64,000 nucleotides of DNA from Rhodoblastus acidophilus (lineage in GTDB: Bacteria; Pseudomonadota; Alphaproteobacteria; Rhizobiales; Beijerinckiaceae). Numbering within the stretch: position 1 is the first letter of the stretch; every line of letters begins with the position of its first letter. Position numbers and translations under genes: made by a program. Of this stretch, positions 54,249 through 62,172 are shown one piece after another. The stretch lies in assembly GCF_900187365.1 (NCBI RefSeq), contig NZ_FYDG01000001.1, positions 248,001 through 312,000 on the forward strand. Reading direction: 5' to 3'. The notes below the pieces were generated by a model that made no database searches, was not told the origin of the DNA, and saw nothing but the letters and a program-made list of their open reading frames with translations.

Positions 54249-54782
54249 GTGATCATCGTCAGCGCCCTTCGCCACATCGAGCGCCTCGTGGCCGAGCGGA
54301 CTTTTACGCGCTCGCTGTCGCTGCTCGCGCCTTGGCAAACCGTCATTTTCGATGACGGAATCCTGCCGCGCGACCGGCTGATTCTGGCGTTCAACGACAT
54401 CACCGCGCCGCAGCCCGGCTGCGTCGTCCCCGACGAAGCCCTTGTCGGCGCCATCGTCGATTTCGGCCGCGCCTGCCGCGCCGACGACCATGTGCTCGCG
54501 CATTGCTGGATGGGCGTCAGCCGTTCGCCGGCCGCCGCCTATATCATCGCCTGCGCGCGGGCGCCGGGCGAGGAGAAGGCCATCGCCGACGCCTTGCGCC
54601 GCCGCGCCCCGACGGCGACGCCCAACCGCCTGCTGGTGTCGCTGGCCGACGAGCTTTTGGCGCGCGGCGGAAAGATGGTCGATGCGATCGACGCCATCGG
54701 ACGCGGCTGCGAATTCGACGGCGACGCGCCGCCGTTCGCCCTGCCGCTCGACTGGAGCGCGGACGCCGACGAGATGATCTGA
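54249..54782 (+). CDS. Protein-tyrosine-phosphatase-like protein
   Basis: The 177-residue protein contains VLAHCWMGVSRSPAAAYIIA, a full Cys-x5-Arg phosphatase loop. DDGILPRDRLILAFNDI lies upstream where the general-acid Asp is expected. Small soluble proteins of this type are common in Hyphomicrobiales, with unknown targets. The GTG (MIIVSALRHIERL) is chosen because similarity begins there, although the frame is open further upstream. It is divergent from cobQ (100 bases) and convergent with the riboswitch-controlled gene. Confidence 0.82.
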   Translation: MIIVSALRHIERLVAERTFTRSLSLLAPWQTVIFDDGILPRDRLILAFNDITAPQPGCVVPDEALVGAIVDFGRACRADDHVLAHCWMGVSRSPAAAYIIACARAPGEEKAIADALRRRAPTATPNRLLVSLADELLARGGKMVDAIDAIGRGCEFDGDAPPFALPLDWSADADEMI

Positions 54783-54799
54783 ACGCGCCTTTGAACACT

Positions 54800-55510
54800 T
54801 CATGGCGCGCCCACGGCCCGGCGACGGCAGAAGTCGAGCACGTGGCGAATCTGGCCCCAGGTCGCAGGACAGAACACGGTGCGGCCTTCCGAAATCGCCG
54901 CGCGCGCCCAGATCGCCCTGCGGCCCAAGGCTTTGGCGCTCTCGTAATCGACGCTGCCGGGCGGCGGCGCGAGATCGAGGATCACGGCGTGTTCGGGCAG
55001 CCGCGCCAGAACGTCGGCGCCGATATATTGCATCAGGTCGGTGGAAAGAACGAGGTCGAACGGCGCCGCCTGCTCCGCGAGGTCGGCCAAGCCATGCGGC
55101 GTGGCGCCCATGAGGATCAGGGCGCACGCCTCGTCGCGGTCGACGGCGATGGCGTGGACGTTCACATCCTCGGACAGCAGACAGCGCAACACGCCCTCGG
55201 TGAATTTCGCACGGCCGGCGACCAGCACGTTGGGCCTTGACTTGGACGGAAGCGTCGCGGCGCGGGAGGCCGGCGCGAGGCCGGCGGTCTTGACCGGTTC
55301 GGCGCCGCTGCGATTTTGCGCGCGAACGCCCGGCGAACGGGGATGGGCCTTCCGCTCCTGCGCGTTGAGGAAAATCCAGCGCAACACGATCTCCAGATCG
55401 CGCCAGAAACGGCTCGCAAGACGGAACGATGCGCGCGAAGCGTCTTGCTTTTCTCGCGTCATTGCGAGGCGCCGTTCGTCGTCAGGCGACATCGCCAGAA
55501 CCAGAATCAT
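54800..55510 (-). CDS. Unrecognised Rossmann-like protein resembling dipicolinate synthase subunit A C-terminus, B12 riboswitch-controlled
   Basis: This is a 236-residue protein. Residues about 95-230 form a Rossmann-like domain (PNVLVAGRAKFTEGVLRCLL). A stretch like DpaA/SpoVFA follows: DLVLSTDLMQYIGADVLARL, then AVILDLAPPPGSVDYESAKALG and RAIWARAAISEG, where DpaA has the DLAS-PGG-DF-A pattern. The glycine-rich nucleotide loop is atypical (VAGRAKF). The first 90 residues are Arg-rich and match nothing I know. GGAGG lies six bases before the ATG. A full cobalamin riboswitch lies upstream with no other sizeable gene between, so the protein may serve corrinoid metabolism. Its reaction is unknown. 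Confidence 0.65.
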   Translation of the reverse strand: MILVLAMSPDDERRLAMTREKQDASRASFRLASRFWRDLEIVLRWIFLNAQERKAHPRSPGVRAQNRSGAEPVKTAGLAPASRAATLPSKSRPNVLVAGRAKFTEGVLRCLLSEDVNVHAIAVDRDEACALILMGATPHGLADLAEQAAPFDLVLSTDLMQYIGADVLARLPEHAVILDLAPPPGSVDYESAKALGRRAIWARAAISEGRTVFCPATWGQIRHVLDFCRRRAVGAP

Positions 55511-55867
55511 GACTGGCCTCCGTTGCAACCGCTTTTGCGATCGGCGGAGGGATCATTCGGGTGGGTGGGAATCCGCATGTGAAAACTCTGGATGAAGCCG
55601 CGCCGCCCCAGCCGGGCGGCGTCAGGTCAAAGGCTTGAAAATCTCGCGCTCATGGGCGGACAGACTGATCGCGGCGCGGGGGCGCAAACGGCCGAAAGCC
55701 GCGTGTTTCCACGCGAACGACAGCGTCAGACGATTGGGAATGTCGCGAGGGGGCGATGCGCGCTAACTGAGGGCCGAATCCCTGCCAAGCCGCGTTGCGA
55801 TCACCAATACATTCATCATCACAAACCTCCTGCCTCGCCTCACCCGGCGGGTCTGAGTCCAATCGAC
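55511..55867. other. Leader region between the second B12 riboswitch and its gene
   Basis: A 357-base stretch without a normal gene. It holds an 18-codon ORF (55763-55819) and a strong GC hairpin (CGCCGCCC / GGGCGGCG, 55601-55621) with no T-run, which might still pause transcription. The remainder is not recognised. Confidence 0.45.
55763..55819 (-). CDS. 18-residue leader ORF after the second B12 riboswitch
   Basis: The frame MMNVLVIATRLGRDSALS ends in TAG. AGGAGG lies six bases before the first ATG, far better than expected by chance, and it begins about 50 bases after the riboswitch. It may be the initiation region the riboswitch controls, or the stub of a gene whose remainder was lost by a stop mutation. 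The peptide itself has no recognised function. Confidence 0.45.
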   Translation of the reverse strand: MMNVLVIATRLGRDSALS

Positions 55868-56040
55868 GATGGCAGGTTTCCTGGCTCGCGGATCGCCGCC
55901 TGAATCCGCCTTCCCAACCCAAGGGGTCAGTGGCTTTTCGAAACAGGCTAGCCGCTTACAGTTGCGGGGGCAGCCACGGCGTTGAACCGTGTTCCCTATT
56001 ATCTTCGGCGTCGAAACGCCGAAGCACCATCCCGGCGATT
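55868..56040 (-). ncRNA. Cobalamin (AdoCbl) riboswitch upstream of the DpaA-like gene
   Basis: On the minus strand the order is GGTGC followed by a CTTCGGCG/CGCCGAAG hairpin, AATAGGGAA, the B12 box GCTGCCCCCGCAACTG (plus-strand 55959-55974), AGCCACTGACC, GGGAAGGCGG and GCGAGCCAGGAAACCTGCC. It is a complete element facing left. Confidence 0.95.
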
Positions 56041-56158
56041 GTGGCGCCAGCGGCGCATCTTGGCAAGCGGCTGTTTGCCGCCCGCGAAAATTGTCGGGGA
56101 CGAGCGAGGCGACGCGGGGGCTTGTCCCATTCCGCGTCGCCCTTGAGAGCGGCTCCTC

Positions 56159-59100
56159 TTAAGGCGAATCGACCGAGGCCGCTGGCGCCAGGGCCGCTGG
56201 CGGGGCCGTCCGACGCTCCCTGCGGCCGACGAAGAACGCCATGACCGCGACGAAGAACACCGGCACGAACACCACGGTCAGCAGCGTCGCCGAGACCATG
56301 CCTCCGAACACGCCGGTGCCCAGCGCCTGCTGGCTCTTGGCGCTGGCGCCGCTGGCGATCATCAGCGGCACGACGCCGAGGATGAAGGCCAGCGAGGTCA
56401 TCACAATCGGGCGGAAACGCAGCCGCGCCGCCTCGATGGTCGCCGCCACCAGCGTCAGTCCCTGCGCCCGCAAATCCCGGGCGAACTCGATGATGAGGAT
56501 GGCGTTTTTCGCCGACAGGCCGATGATGGTGATCAGGCCCACGGTGAAATAGACGTCATTGGGCAGCGTGCTGAGATAGCCGGCGGTCACGCAGCCGACG
56601 ATGCCGAGCGGCGCCGCCAGCATGACCGAGAACGGGATCGCCCAGCTCTCGTAAAGCGCGGCGAGGCACAGGAACACGAACAGCACCGACAGGCCCAGCA
56701 GGAAGGCCGCTTGCGAGCCGGCGAGCTTTTCCTGCAGCGATTGCCCGGTCCAGTCATAGCCGAAACCGCTGGGCAGCGTCGCCATCAGCCGCTCCATTTC
56801 GGCGATGGCGTCGCCGCTGGTGAAGCCGGGTTTCGGTTCGCCGGTCAGGCGCACCGACGGGTAGCCGTTGAAGCCGATGATCTGCGTCGGCCCCACCGAC
56901 CACGCCACCCGCGCGAAGGCCGACAGCGGCGCCATTTCGCCGGCCTTGTTGCGCACGCTATAGGTCAGGATGTCCTCGGCGCGGACGCGCTTGTCCTCGT
57001 CGGCCTGCACCACCACGCGCTGGGTGCGGCCGCGATTGATGAAGTCGTTGACATAGACCGAGCCGAGATGGGTGGAAATGACGTCGTTGACGTCGGTGAA
57101 GGAGACGCCGAGCGCGCCGGCCTTTTCGCGGTCGATCTCGATGCGCACCAGCGCGGCGCCGGGCAGCCCCTCCTCGACGATCTTTTCGATCACCGGGGAT
57201 TTCGCCGCCGCCGCGATGAGAGCGTCCTTGGCCGACATCAGCGCCTCATAGCCGCGTTGTCCGCGATCCTGCAGCCGGAACGAGAAGCCCGAGCTGTTGC
57301 CGAGATTGGGGATCGGCGGCGGCGCGAGCAGGGACGTCTGCGCGTCGGGAATGCGCGCGAGAAGCGGATTGGAGCGGGCGATGATGGCGTCCGCAGAATC
57401 CTCCTTGCCGCGCTGCGACCAGTCCTTCAGCGTGATGAACGCCTGCGCGGTCATCGACCCCTGGCCATAGAAGCTGTAGCCGGTGATGAAGGTGACGGAT
57501 TCGACCGCCGGCTCCTTCAACAGCCGCGCCTCAACCTGCTTGACCACGTCCAGCGCGCGCGAGGCGCTGGCGTCGGAGGGCAAGAGAACGTCGGCCATCA
57601 CATAGCCCTGGTCGTCGACCGGCACGAAGCCCGACGGCGCCTTCCACAGGCCGTAGCTCATGGCGCCGACAATCACGAGATAGAACGCGAGAAAGGCGGG
57701 CCGGCGACCGATCGCCCAGCGCGTCACGGCGGCGTAGCGGTCGGTAAGCGCGTCGAAGAAGCGGTTGAAGGCGCCGAAAAAGCCCTTTTTCTCGTGATGG
57801 TCATGGGCGAGCGGCTTCAGCAGCGTGGCGCAAAGGGCCGGCGTCAGCGTCAGCGCCAGGAAGGCCGAAAACCCAATGGACACCACCATGGCCGCCGAAA
57901 ACTGCTGGTACATGATGCCGACCGAGCCGGGGAAGAAAGCCATCGGGACGAACACCGCCATCAGCACCATGGTGACGCCGATCACCGCGCCGGTGATCTG
58001 CTCCATCGCCTTGACGGTGGCCTCGCGTGGCGAACACCCCTCCTTGGCCATGATGCGCTCGACGTTTTCGACGACGACAATGGCGTCGTCGACAAGAATG
58101 CCGATGGCCAGCACCATGCCGAACATGGTGAGCACGTTGATCGACAGGCCCAGCGCATAGAGCGCGCCGCAGGTCCCGAGCAGCGCGATGGGCACGACGA
58201 TGGTCGGGATCAGCGTATAGCGGAAGTTCTGCAGGAACAGGAACATCACCGCGAAGACGAGCACGACCGCCTCGACCAGCGTCATCAGCACTTTTTTCAC
58301 CGAGGCTTTCACCACCGGCGTCACGTCATAGGACACCTCGGCCTTCACGCCGGGCGGGAAAAATTGTTCAAGCTCCGCCATTTTTTCGCGCACGGTCGCG
58401 CTTGTCGCCAGCGCATTGCCTGACGGCGCGAGCTGCACGGCGATGGCGGCGGCGGGCTTGCCGTTGAGGCGCGTGGAAAATGCGTAGGTGAGGCCGCCGA
58501 CTTCAACACGCGCCACATCGCGCAGCCGCACGGCGGCGCCTGTGGAATTGGCGCGCAACACGATGGCGCCGAATTCCTCCGGCGATTCCAGCTGGCCCTT
58601 GACCAGCACCATGTTCTGGGTGCGCTCGGCCGAGGGGCTCGGCGGCTGCGCCAACATGCCGGAGGACACCAGCGCGTTTTGCGCGCGGATGGCGGAGGTG
58701 ATGTCTTCCGTGGTCAGCGCATAGCCGCGCATCTTGTCAGGATCGAGCCAGACGCGCATGGCGCGCTCGGTCGAAAACAACCTGACGCGGCCGACGCCGT
58801 TCACCCGGCGGAGTTCCGGCAGAACGTAGCGTGTGGCGACGTCGCCCAGCCCGATCTCGTCGAGAGAACCGTCGGGAGACGTGAGCGTGACGAATTGCAG
58901 GATCGCCGTCGAGGCTTCGAGAATCGAAATGCCCTGCTGCTGCACCGCCGGAGGCAGACGCTGCTCGATGCGCTTGATGCGGTTTTGCACGTCGACGGCG
59001 GCGAGCGCGAGATCGGTTCCCGGCTTGAAATCGACGTTGATCTCGACCTCGCCGGTGGTGTCTCCGGTTGATTCGAAGTTCAGGAGATTGGCGGCGCCGC

Positions 59101-59308
59101 TGAGCTCCTCCTCAATCAGGCGGGTGACGGAATAATACAGATCCTGCGTCGAGGCGCCGGGATAGGAGGTCGAAATCGAAATCGAGGGCGGCGCAACGAT
59201 CGGATATTGCGACACCGGCAGGAAGGGCAGCGCGAGAATGCCGCCGAGACAGATGAAGATCGCGATGACCCAGGCGAAAACCGGGCGCGCGATGAAAAAC
59301 GCGGGCAT
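56159..59308 (-). CDS. RND multidrug efflux transporter, HAE1 family (second pump)
   Basis: The 1049-residue protein starts MPAFFIARPVFAWVIAIFICLGG. It has the two-fold repeat of six helices plus periplasmic porter loops. The proton-relay pair is in [21 protein letters not shown], and SAKNAILIIEFARDLRAQG is conserved in the last helices. It is closer to the AcrB/MexB/TtgB group than the first pump (porter motifs such as YPGASTQDLYYSVTRLIEEEL). It acts with the adaptor encoded upstream (gap 49 bases). No outer membrane channel gene is linked. Confidence 0.95.
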   Translation of the reverse strand: MPAFFIARPVFAWVIAIFICLGGILALPFLPVSQYPIVAPPSISISTSYPGASTQDLYYSVTRLIEEELSGAANLLNFESTGDTTGEVEINVDFKPGTDLALAAVDVQNRIKRIEQRLPPAVQQQGISILEASTAILQFVTLTSPDGSLDEIGLGDVATRYVLPELRRVNGVGRVRLFSTERAMRVWLDPDKMRGYALTTEDITSAIRAQNALVSSGMLAQPPSPSAERTQNMVLVKGQLESPEEFGAIVLRANSTGAAVRLRDVARVEVGGLTYAFSTRLNGKPAAAIAVQLAPSGNALATSATVREKMAELEQFFPPGVKAEVSYDVTPVVKASVKKVLMTLVEAVVLVFAVMFLFLQNFRYTLIPTIVVPIALLGTCGALYALGLSINVLTMFGMVLAIGILVDDAIVVVENVERIMAKEGCSPREATVKAMEQITGAVIGVTMVLMAVFVPMAFFPGSVGIMYQQFSAAMVVSIGFSAFLALTLTPALCATLLKPLAHDHHEKKGFFGAFNRFFDALTDRYAAVTRWAIGRRPAFLAFYLVIVGAMSYGLWKAPSGFVPVDDQGYVMADVLLPSDASASRALDVVKQVEARLLKEPAVESVTFITGYSFYGQGSMTAQAFITLKDWSQRGKEDSADAIIARSNPLLARIPDAQTSLLAPPPIPNLGNSSGFSFRLQDRGQRGYEALMSAKDALIAAAAKSPVIEKIVEEGLPGAALVRIEIDREKAGALGVSFTDVNDVISTHLGSVYVNDFINRGRTQRVVVQADEDKRVRAEDILTYSVRNKAGEMAPLSAFARVAWSVGPTQIIGFNGYPSVRLTGEPKPGFTSGDAIAEMERLMATLPSGFGYDWTGQSLQEKLAGSQAAFLLGLSVLFVFLCLAALYESWAIPFSVMLAAPLGIVGCVTAGYLSTLPNDVYFTVGLITIIGLSAKNAILIIEFARDLRAQGLTLVAATIEAARLRFRPIVMTSLAFILGVVPLMIASGASAKSQQALGTGVFGGMVSATLLTVVFVPVFFVAVMAFFVGRRERRTAPPAALAPAASVDSP

Positions 59309-59357
59309 GCAGTCAGGACTCCGGAAAGGGATTCGGCTGTCGTTTTACGAAACGCGT

Positions 59358-60542
59358 TTATCCGCGTTCCGCCCGCGCTTGCGGGCGCCCGGGCGAAACG
59401 GGTTGTGGGTCGACGTGACCGCCCGACATGAACTTCTGGAACCCCTCGACGACGACGCGATTGCCGGTGTGCAGGCCCTCCTCCACCACCACCTGATCGC
59501 CGAGCGTGCGGCCGAGGCGCACCGGCTGCAGCACGGCGCGGCCCTGGTCGTTGACCACGAACACTTCGGCGCCGCCGGCGTTGTTGCGCTGGACCGCCTG
59601 ACGCGGCACGACGATGGTGTTGGCGCGCACGCCTTCCTCGATCTGCACGCGCACATAGGCGCCGGGCAGCAGCGCCGCGTCGGGATTGGGAAACTGGGCG
59701 CGCAGAGTCACCTGGTTGGTGCCGGGATCGACGGTGACGTCGGAAAACAGCAGCTTGCCTTCCAGCGGATAGGTCTTGCCATTCTCGAGGATCAGCCGCG
59801 TGCGAATGACGGCGCCCTTTGCGGCGTCCTTGGGCTTCAGTCCGCCGCGCTCCATCTCCTCCTTGAGCGCGTTCATTTCGGAGACGGACTGGGTGAAGTC
59901 GGCGTAGATCGGATCGAGCTGCTGGATGGTGGCGAAGGGGGCGGGCTGATCCTGCGAGGCCAGCGCGCCTTCGGTGACCAGGGCGCGGCCGATGCGGCCG
60001 GCGATCGGGGCGCGGATGGTGGCGTATTCGAGATTGACTTCGGCGCGGCGCACGGCGGCCTTCTGCGCCAGCACATCGGCCTCGGCCTGCCGTTCGGCGG
60101 CCAGCGCGAGGTCATATTGGGACTGCGTCGTGGTCTGGCCGTTGAGCAGCGCCTTGAGGCGGTTCTCCTGGCGGTCGGCGTTGAACAGGATCGCCTCGGC
60201 CTTGGCCAGCGCGGCGCGGGCGCTGTCGAGATCGATTTGGAACTGGGTGGGGTCGATGCGGTAGAGCACCGCGCCCTTTTCGACCAGGCTGCCCTGTTCG
60301 AACGCGCGTTCGAGCACGATGCCGGACACGCGCGGGCGCACTTCGGCGATGCGCATCGGCGCGATTCGGCCGGGCGCGTCCTTGGTCATCACCATTTCCT
60401 TGCGCTCGACCGTGACCACGCCGACAGGAGGCGGGGCGTCCGCGTCGGATTCCGCGCGCGCAGCTACGGGGGAAAGCGCGGCGGCGAGCGCCAGCGCCAT
60501 AAAACTTCGGCCTTTGATTTTCGTCGCCATGTGATTCAGCAT
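59358..60542 (-). CDS. RND efflux periplasmic adaptor (second pump)
   Basis: The 394-residue protein has a signal peptide (SFMALALAAALSPVAARA). The first lipoyl half has RPRVSGIVLERAFEQGSLVEKG and YRIDPTQFQ. A long helical hairpin follows, then the second lipoyl half (IRAPIAGRIGRALVTEGALA) and a membrane-proximal domain (VVVEEGLHTGNRVVVEGFQK). This is the AcrA/MexA family, without a visible lipobox cysteine. GAGAGG precedes the first ATG. The gene is divergent from the sensor kinase. Confidence 0.92.
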   Translation of the reverse strand: MLNHMATKIKGRSFMALALAAALSPVAARAESDADAPPPVGVVTVERKEMVMTKDAPGRIAPMRIAEVRPRVSGIVLERAFEQGSLVEKGAVLYRIDPTQFQIDLDSARAALAKAEAILFNADRQENRLKALLNGQTTTQSQYDLALAAERQAEADVLAQKAAVRRAEVNLEYATIRAPIAGRIGRALVTEGALASQDQPAPFATIQQLDPIYADFTQSVSEMNALKEEMERGGLKPKDAAKGAVIRTRLILENGKTYPLEGKLLFSDVTVDPGTNQVTLRAQFPNPDAALLPGAYVRVQIEEGVRANTIVVPRQAVQRNNAGGAEVFVVNDQGRAVLQPVRLGRTLGDQVVVEEGLHTGNRVVVEGFQKFMSGGHVDPQPVSPGRPQARAERG

Positions 60543-60822
60543 CGTTCCTCTCGTTCGCCCTATCGCCTGCGCGGGGCGCAGTTCGGCTTATGCGCCAAGG
60601 CTGCGGGCGCGAACCTGTCGTTTGCCTGTCAAGGGATGCGGAAAAATCGGGCGTCGCAGCGCATGCGGAACGGGGCCTGCGCGGAAGACCGGTTTGTGCG
60701 ATGCTCACCGCCGCAACCACGAGGGAGGCTGAAGTGGCAAGTGTTTCGAATCCGCCAAGAATGAGCGCAAAAGCGGGCGCAAGCGTCGGCCCGACCGTCG
60801 ACGCACGGCGCGAGGCCGCCTC

Positions 60823-62148
60823 TTGACGCGCCGACGGCCTTCGCTCGTTGGCCTGGTGGTTCAGCGCATCGCGTTTTTCGCGGCGCTGGCCATGATCGCG
60901 CAGCTCGCCGGCGTTTTCTGGGAATACTGGTCGGACAACCAGACGCTGGAACGCTACGCTATCGAAATGGAGACGGAGGCGCTGGCGCCCGGCGTTTCCG
61001 TCCAGAACGACCGCGCCGCCTTCCGTCTGCCGCCGGACGCGCGCAAGCGCTATGGCGGCGGCGACAGCGGCTATCTCGTGCGGGTGCGCACGGCGGCGGG
61101 CGCCCAGCTCTACTCCAATTGCGACCGCGCCTGCGAAAAACACTTTCCGCCGCTCGATGTGACGCCTCTGGTGTTCTGGATGCGGCAGGTGAAGCCCGGC
61201 GAGACGCTGCAAGTCGTCGGCGGGCGTGTCGTGGCCGAGCGCCCCGAGCCTGTCATGATCGAGATCGCCATTGTTGACGACCGCGAGGGGGTGATGGCCC
61301 GCGTGTTCGCGCAGGAGGTGATCGACCACATGCTGCTGCCCATGAGCCTGATGCTGGTGTTCGTGCTGGGCGCGACGATCTTTTCGGTGGCGCGCAGCCT
61401 GCGCCCGGTGCAGGACGCCGCGCGCCGTCTGGCGCGGCTCGACCCGCACGCGGAGGCCGCGCAGCTGCCGACCACCGGCATGCCCGGCGAAATCGCCGAA
61501 TTCACCCAGGCCGTCAACGCCGCATTCGACCGCGCCGCCGAGCTGATGCGCTCGCAACGGCTGCTGACGTCGGCCATTTCGCACGAAGTGCGCACGCCAT
61601 TGGCGGTCGCCCGGCTCGAGCTGGAAAAAATCGCCGATCCCCGCGCGAGAAAAGTCGAGGAGGATCTGGAGGCGCTCAACCATCTGGTCGAGCAATTGAC
61701 GGGTCTGGCGCGGGTCGAATCTGCGCAGCTTGCGCCGATGGAGGAGATCGATCCCGCGGCGCTGGCGGCGCAGGCGGTGGTCGATCTCGCCGATTTCGTC
61801 TATCGCGCTGGCAAGAGCATCGCCTTCGCCGACGAGGGCGCCACGCCCTTCAAAGGGCATCCGGCCCTGGTCGAGAACGCCCTGCGCAACCTGATCGAGA
61901 ACGCCGCGCGCCATGCGCCGAAAGGCGCCGAGATTCGCGTCGAGGCCGGACCGGGCGCGGTCCTCCGCGTGATCGACGATGGAGGCCGGATCGGGGGAAG
62001 CCGACCTGCGCCGGCGGCGTCCGGCCGGACAGGCCTGGGCTTGAAGATCGTCGGCCGCATCGCCGCCGTCCACCGCGCCGCGTTCCAATGGGAGCGCATC
62101 GAGGGCGAGGGGGTGACCGCCACCCTCGATTTCACGCCAAAGCCTTGA
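60823..62148 (+). CDS. Orphan sensor histidine kinase
   Basis: The 441-residue protein has two membrane helices (FAALAMIAQLAGVFWEY near the start and LPMSLMLVFVLGATIFSVA near residue 180) that bracket a periplasmic sensor of about 140 residues. A HAMP-like linker follows, then an H-box (TSAISHEVRTPLAVARLELE), N-box (ALVENALRNLIENAARHAP) and G2 box (RTGLGLKIVG). The G1 region reads VIDDGGRI, lacking the usual D-x-G-x-G. The most likely start is TTG. An in-frame GTG 12 codons on is an alternative. No response regulator gene is adjacent. Divergence from the second RND operon suggests it may respond to envelope stress or drugs, which is inference. Confidence 0.85.
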   Translation: MTRRRPSLVGLVVQRIAFFAALAMIAQLAGVFWEYWSDNQTLERYAIEMETEALAPGVSVQNDRAAFRLPPDARKRYGGGDSGYLVRVRTAAGAQLYSNCDRACEKHFPPLDVTPLVFWMRQVKPGETLQVVGGRVVAERPEPVMIEIAIVDDREGVMARVFAQEVIDHMLLPMSLMLVFVLGATIFSVARSLRPVQDAARRLARLDPHAEAAQLPTTGMPGEIAEFTQAVNAAFDRAAELMRSQRLLTSAISHEVRTPLAVARLELEKIADPRARKVEEDLEALNHLVEQLTGLARVESAQLAPMEEIDPAALAAQAVVDLADFVYRAGKSIAFADEGATPFKGHPALVENALRNLIENAARHAPKGAEIRVEAGPGAVLRVIDDGGRIGGSRPAPAASGRTGLGLKIVGRIAAVHRAAFQWERIEGEGVTATLDFTPKP

Positions 62149-62172
62149 GCGACCGGACCTCCCCGACGCGGC

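Noticed and set aside
55420-55500. CGTCATTGCGAG-type palindromic repeat within the N-terminal part of the DpaA-like gene
   Set aside because: One partial copy of a repeat-like string is seen, but there is no second full copy in the window to establish a repeat family. It may still explain the odd Arg-rich N-terminus.
55650-55922. A 90-codon frame overlapping the second B12 riboswitch
   Set aside because: It runs through the conserved riboswitch 3' end, has no ribosome site at its start and no protein features.
60590-60826. A 78-codon frame ending in TTGA at the kinase start
   Set aside because: The translation is cysteine- and arginine-rich with no domain and no ribosome site. The overlap with the TTG start looks accidental.
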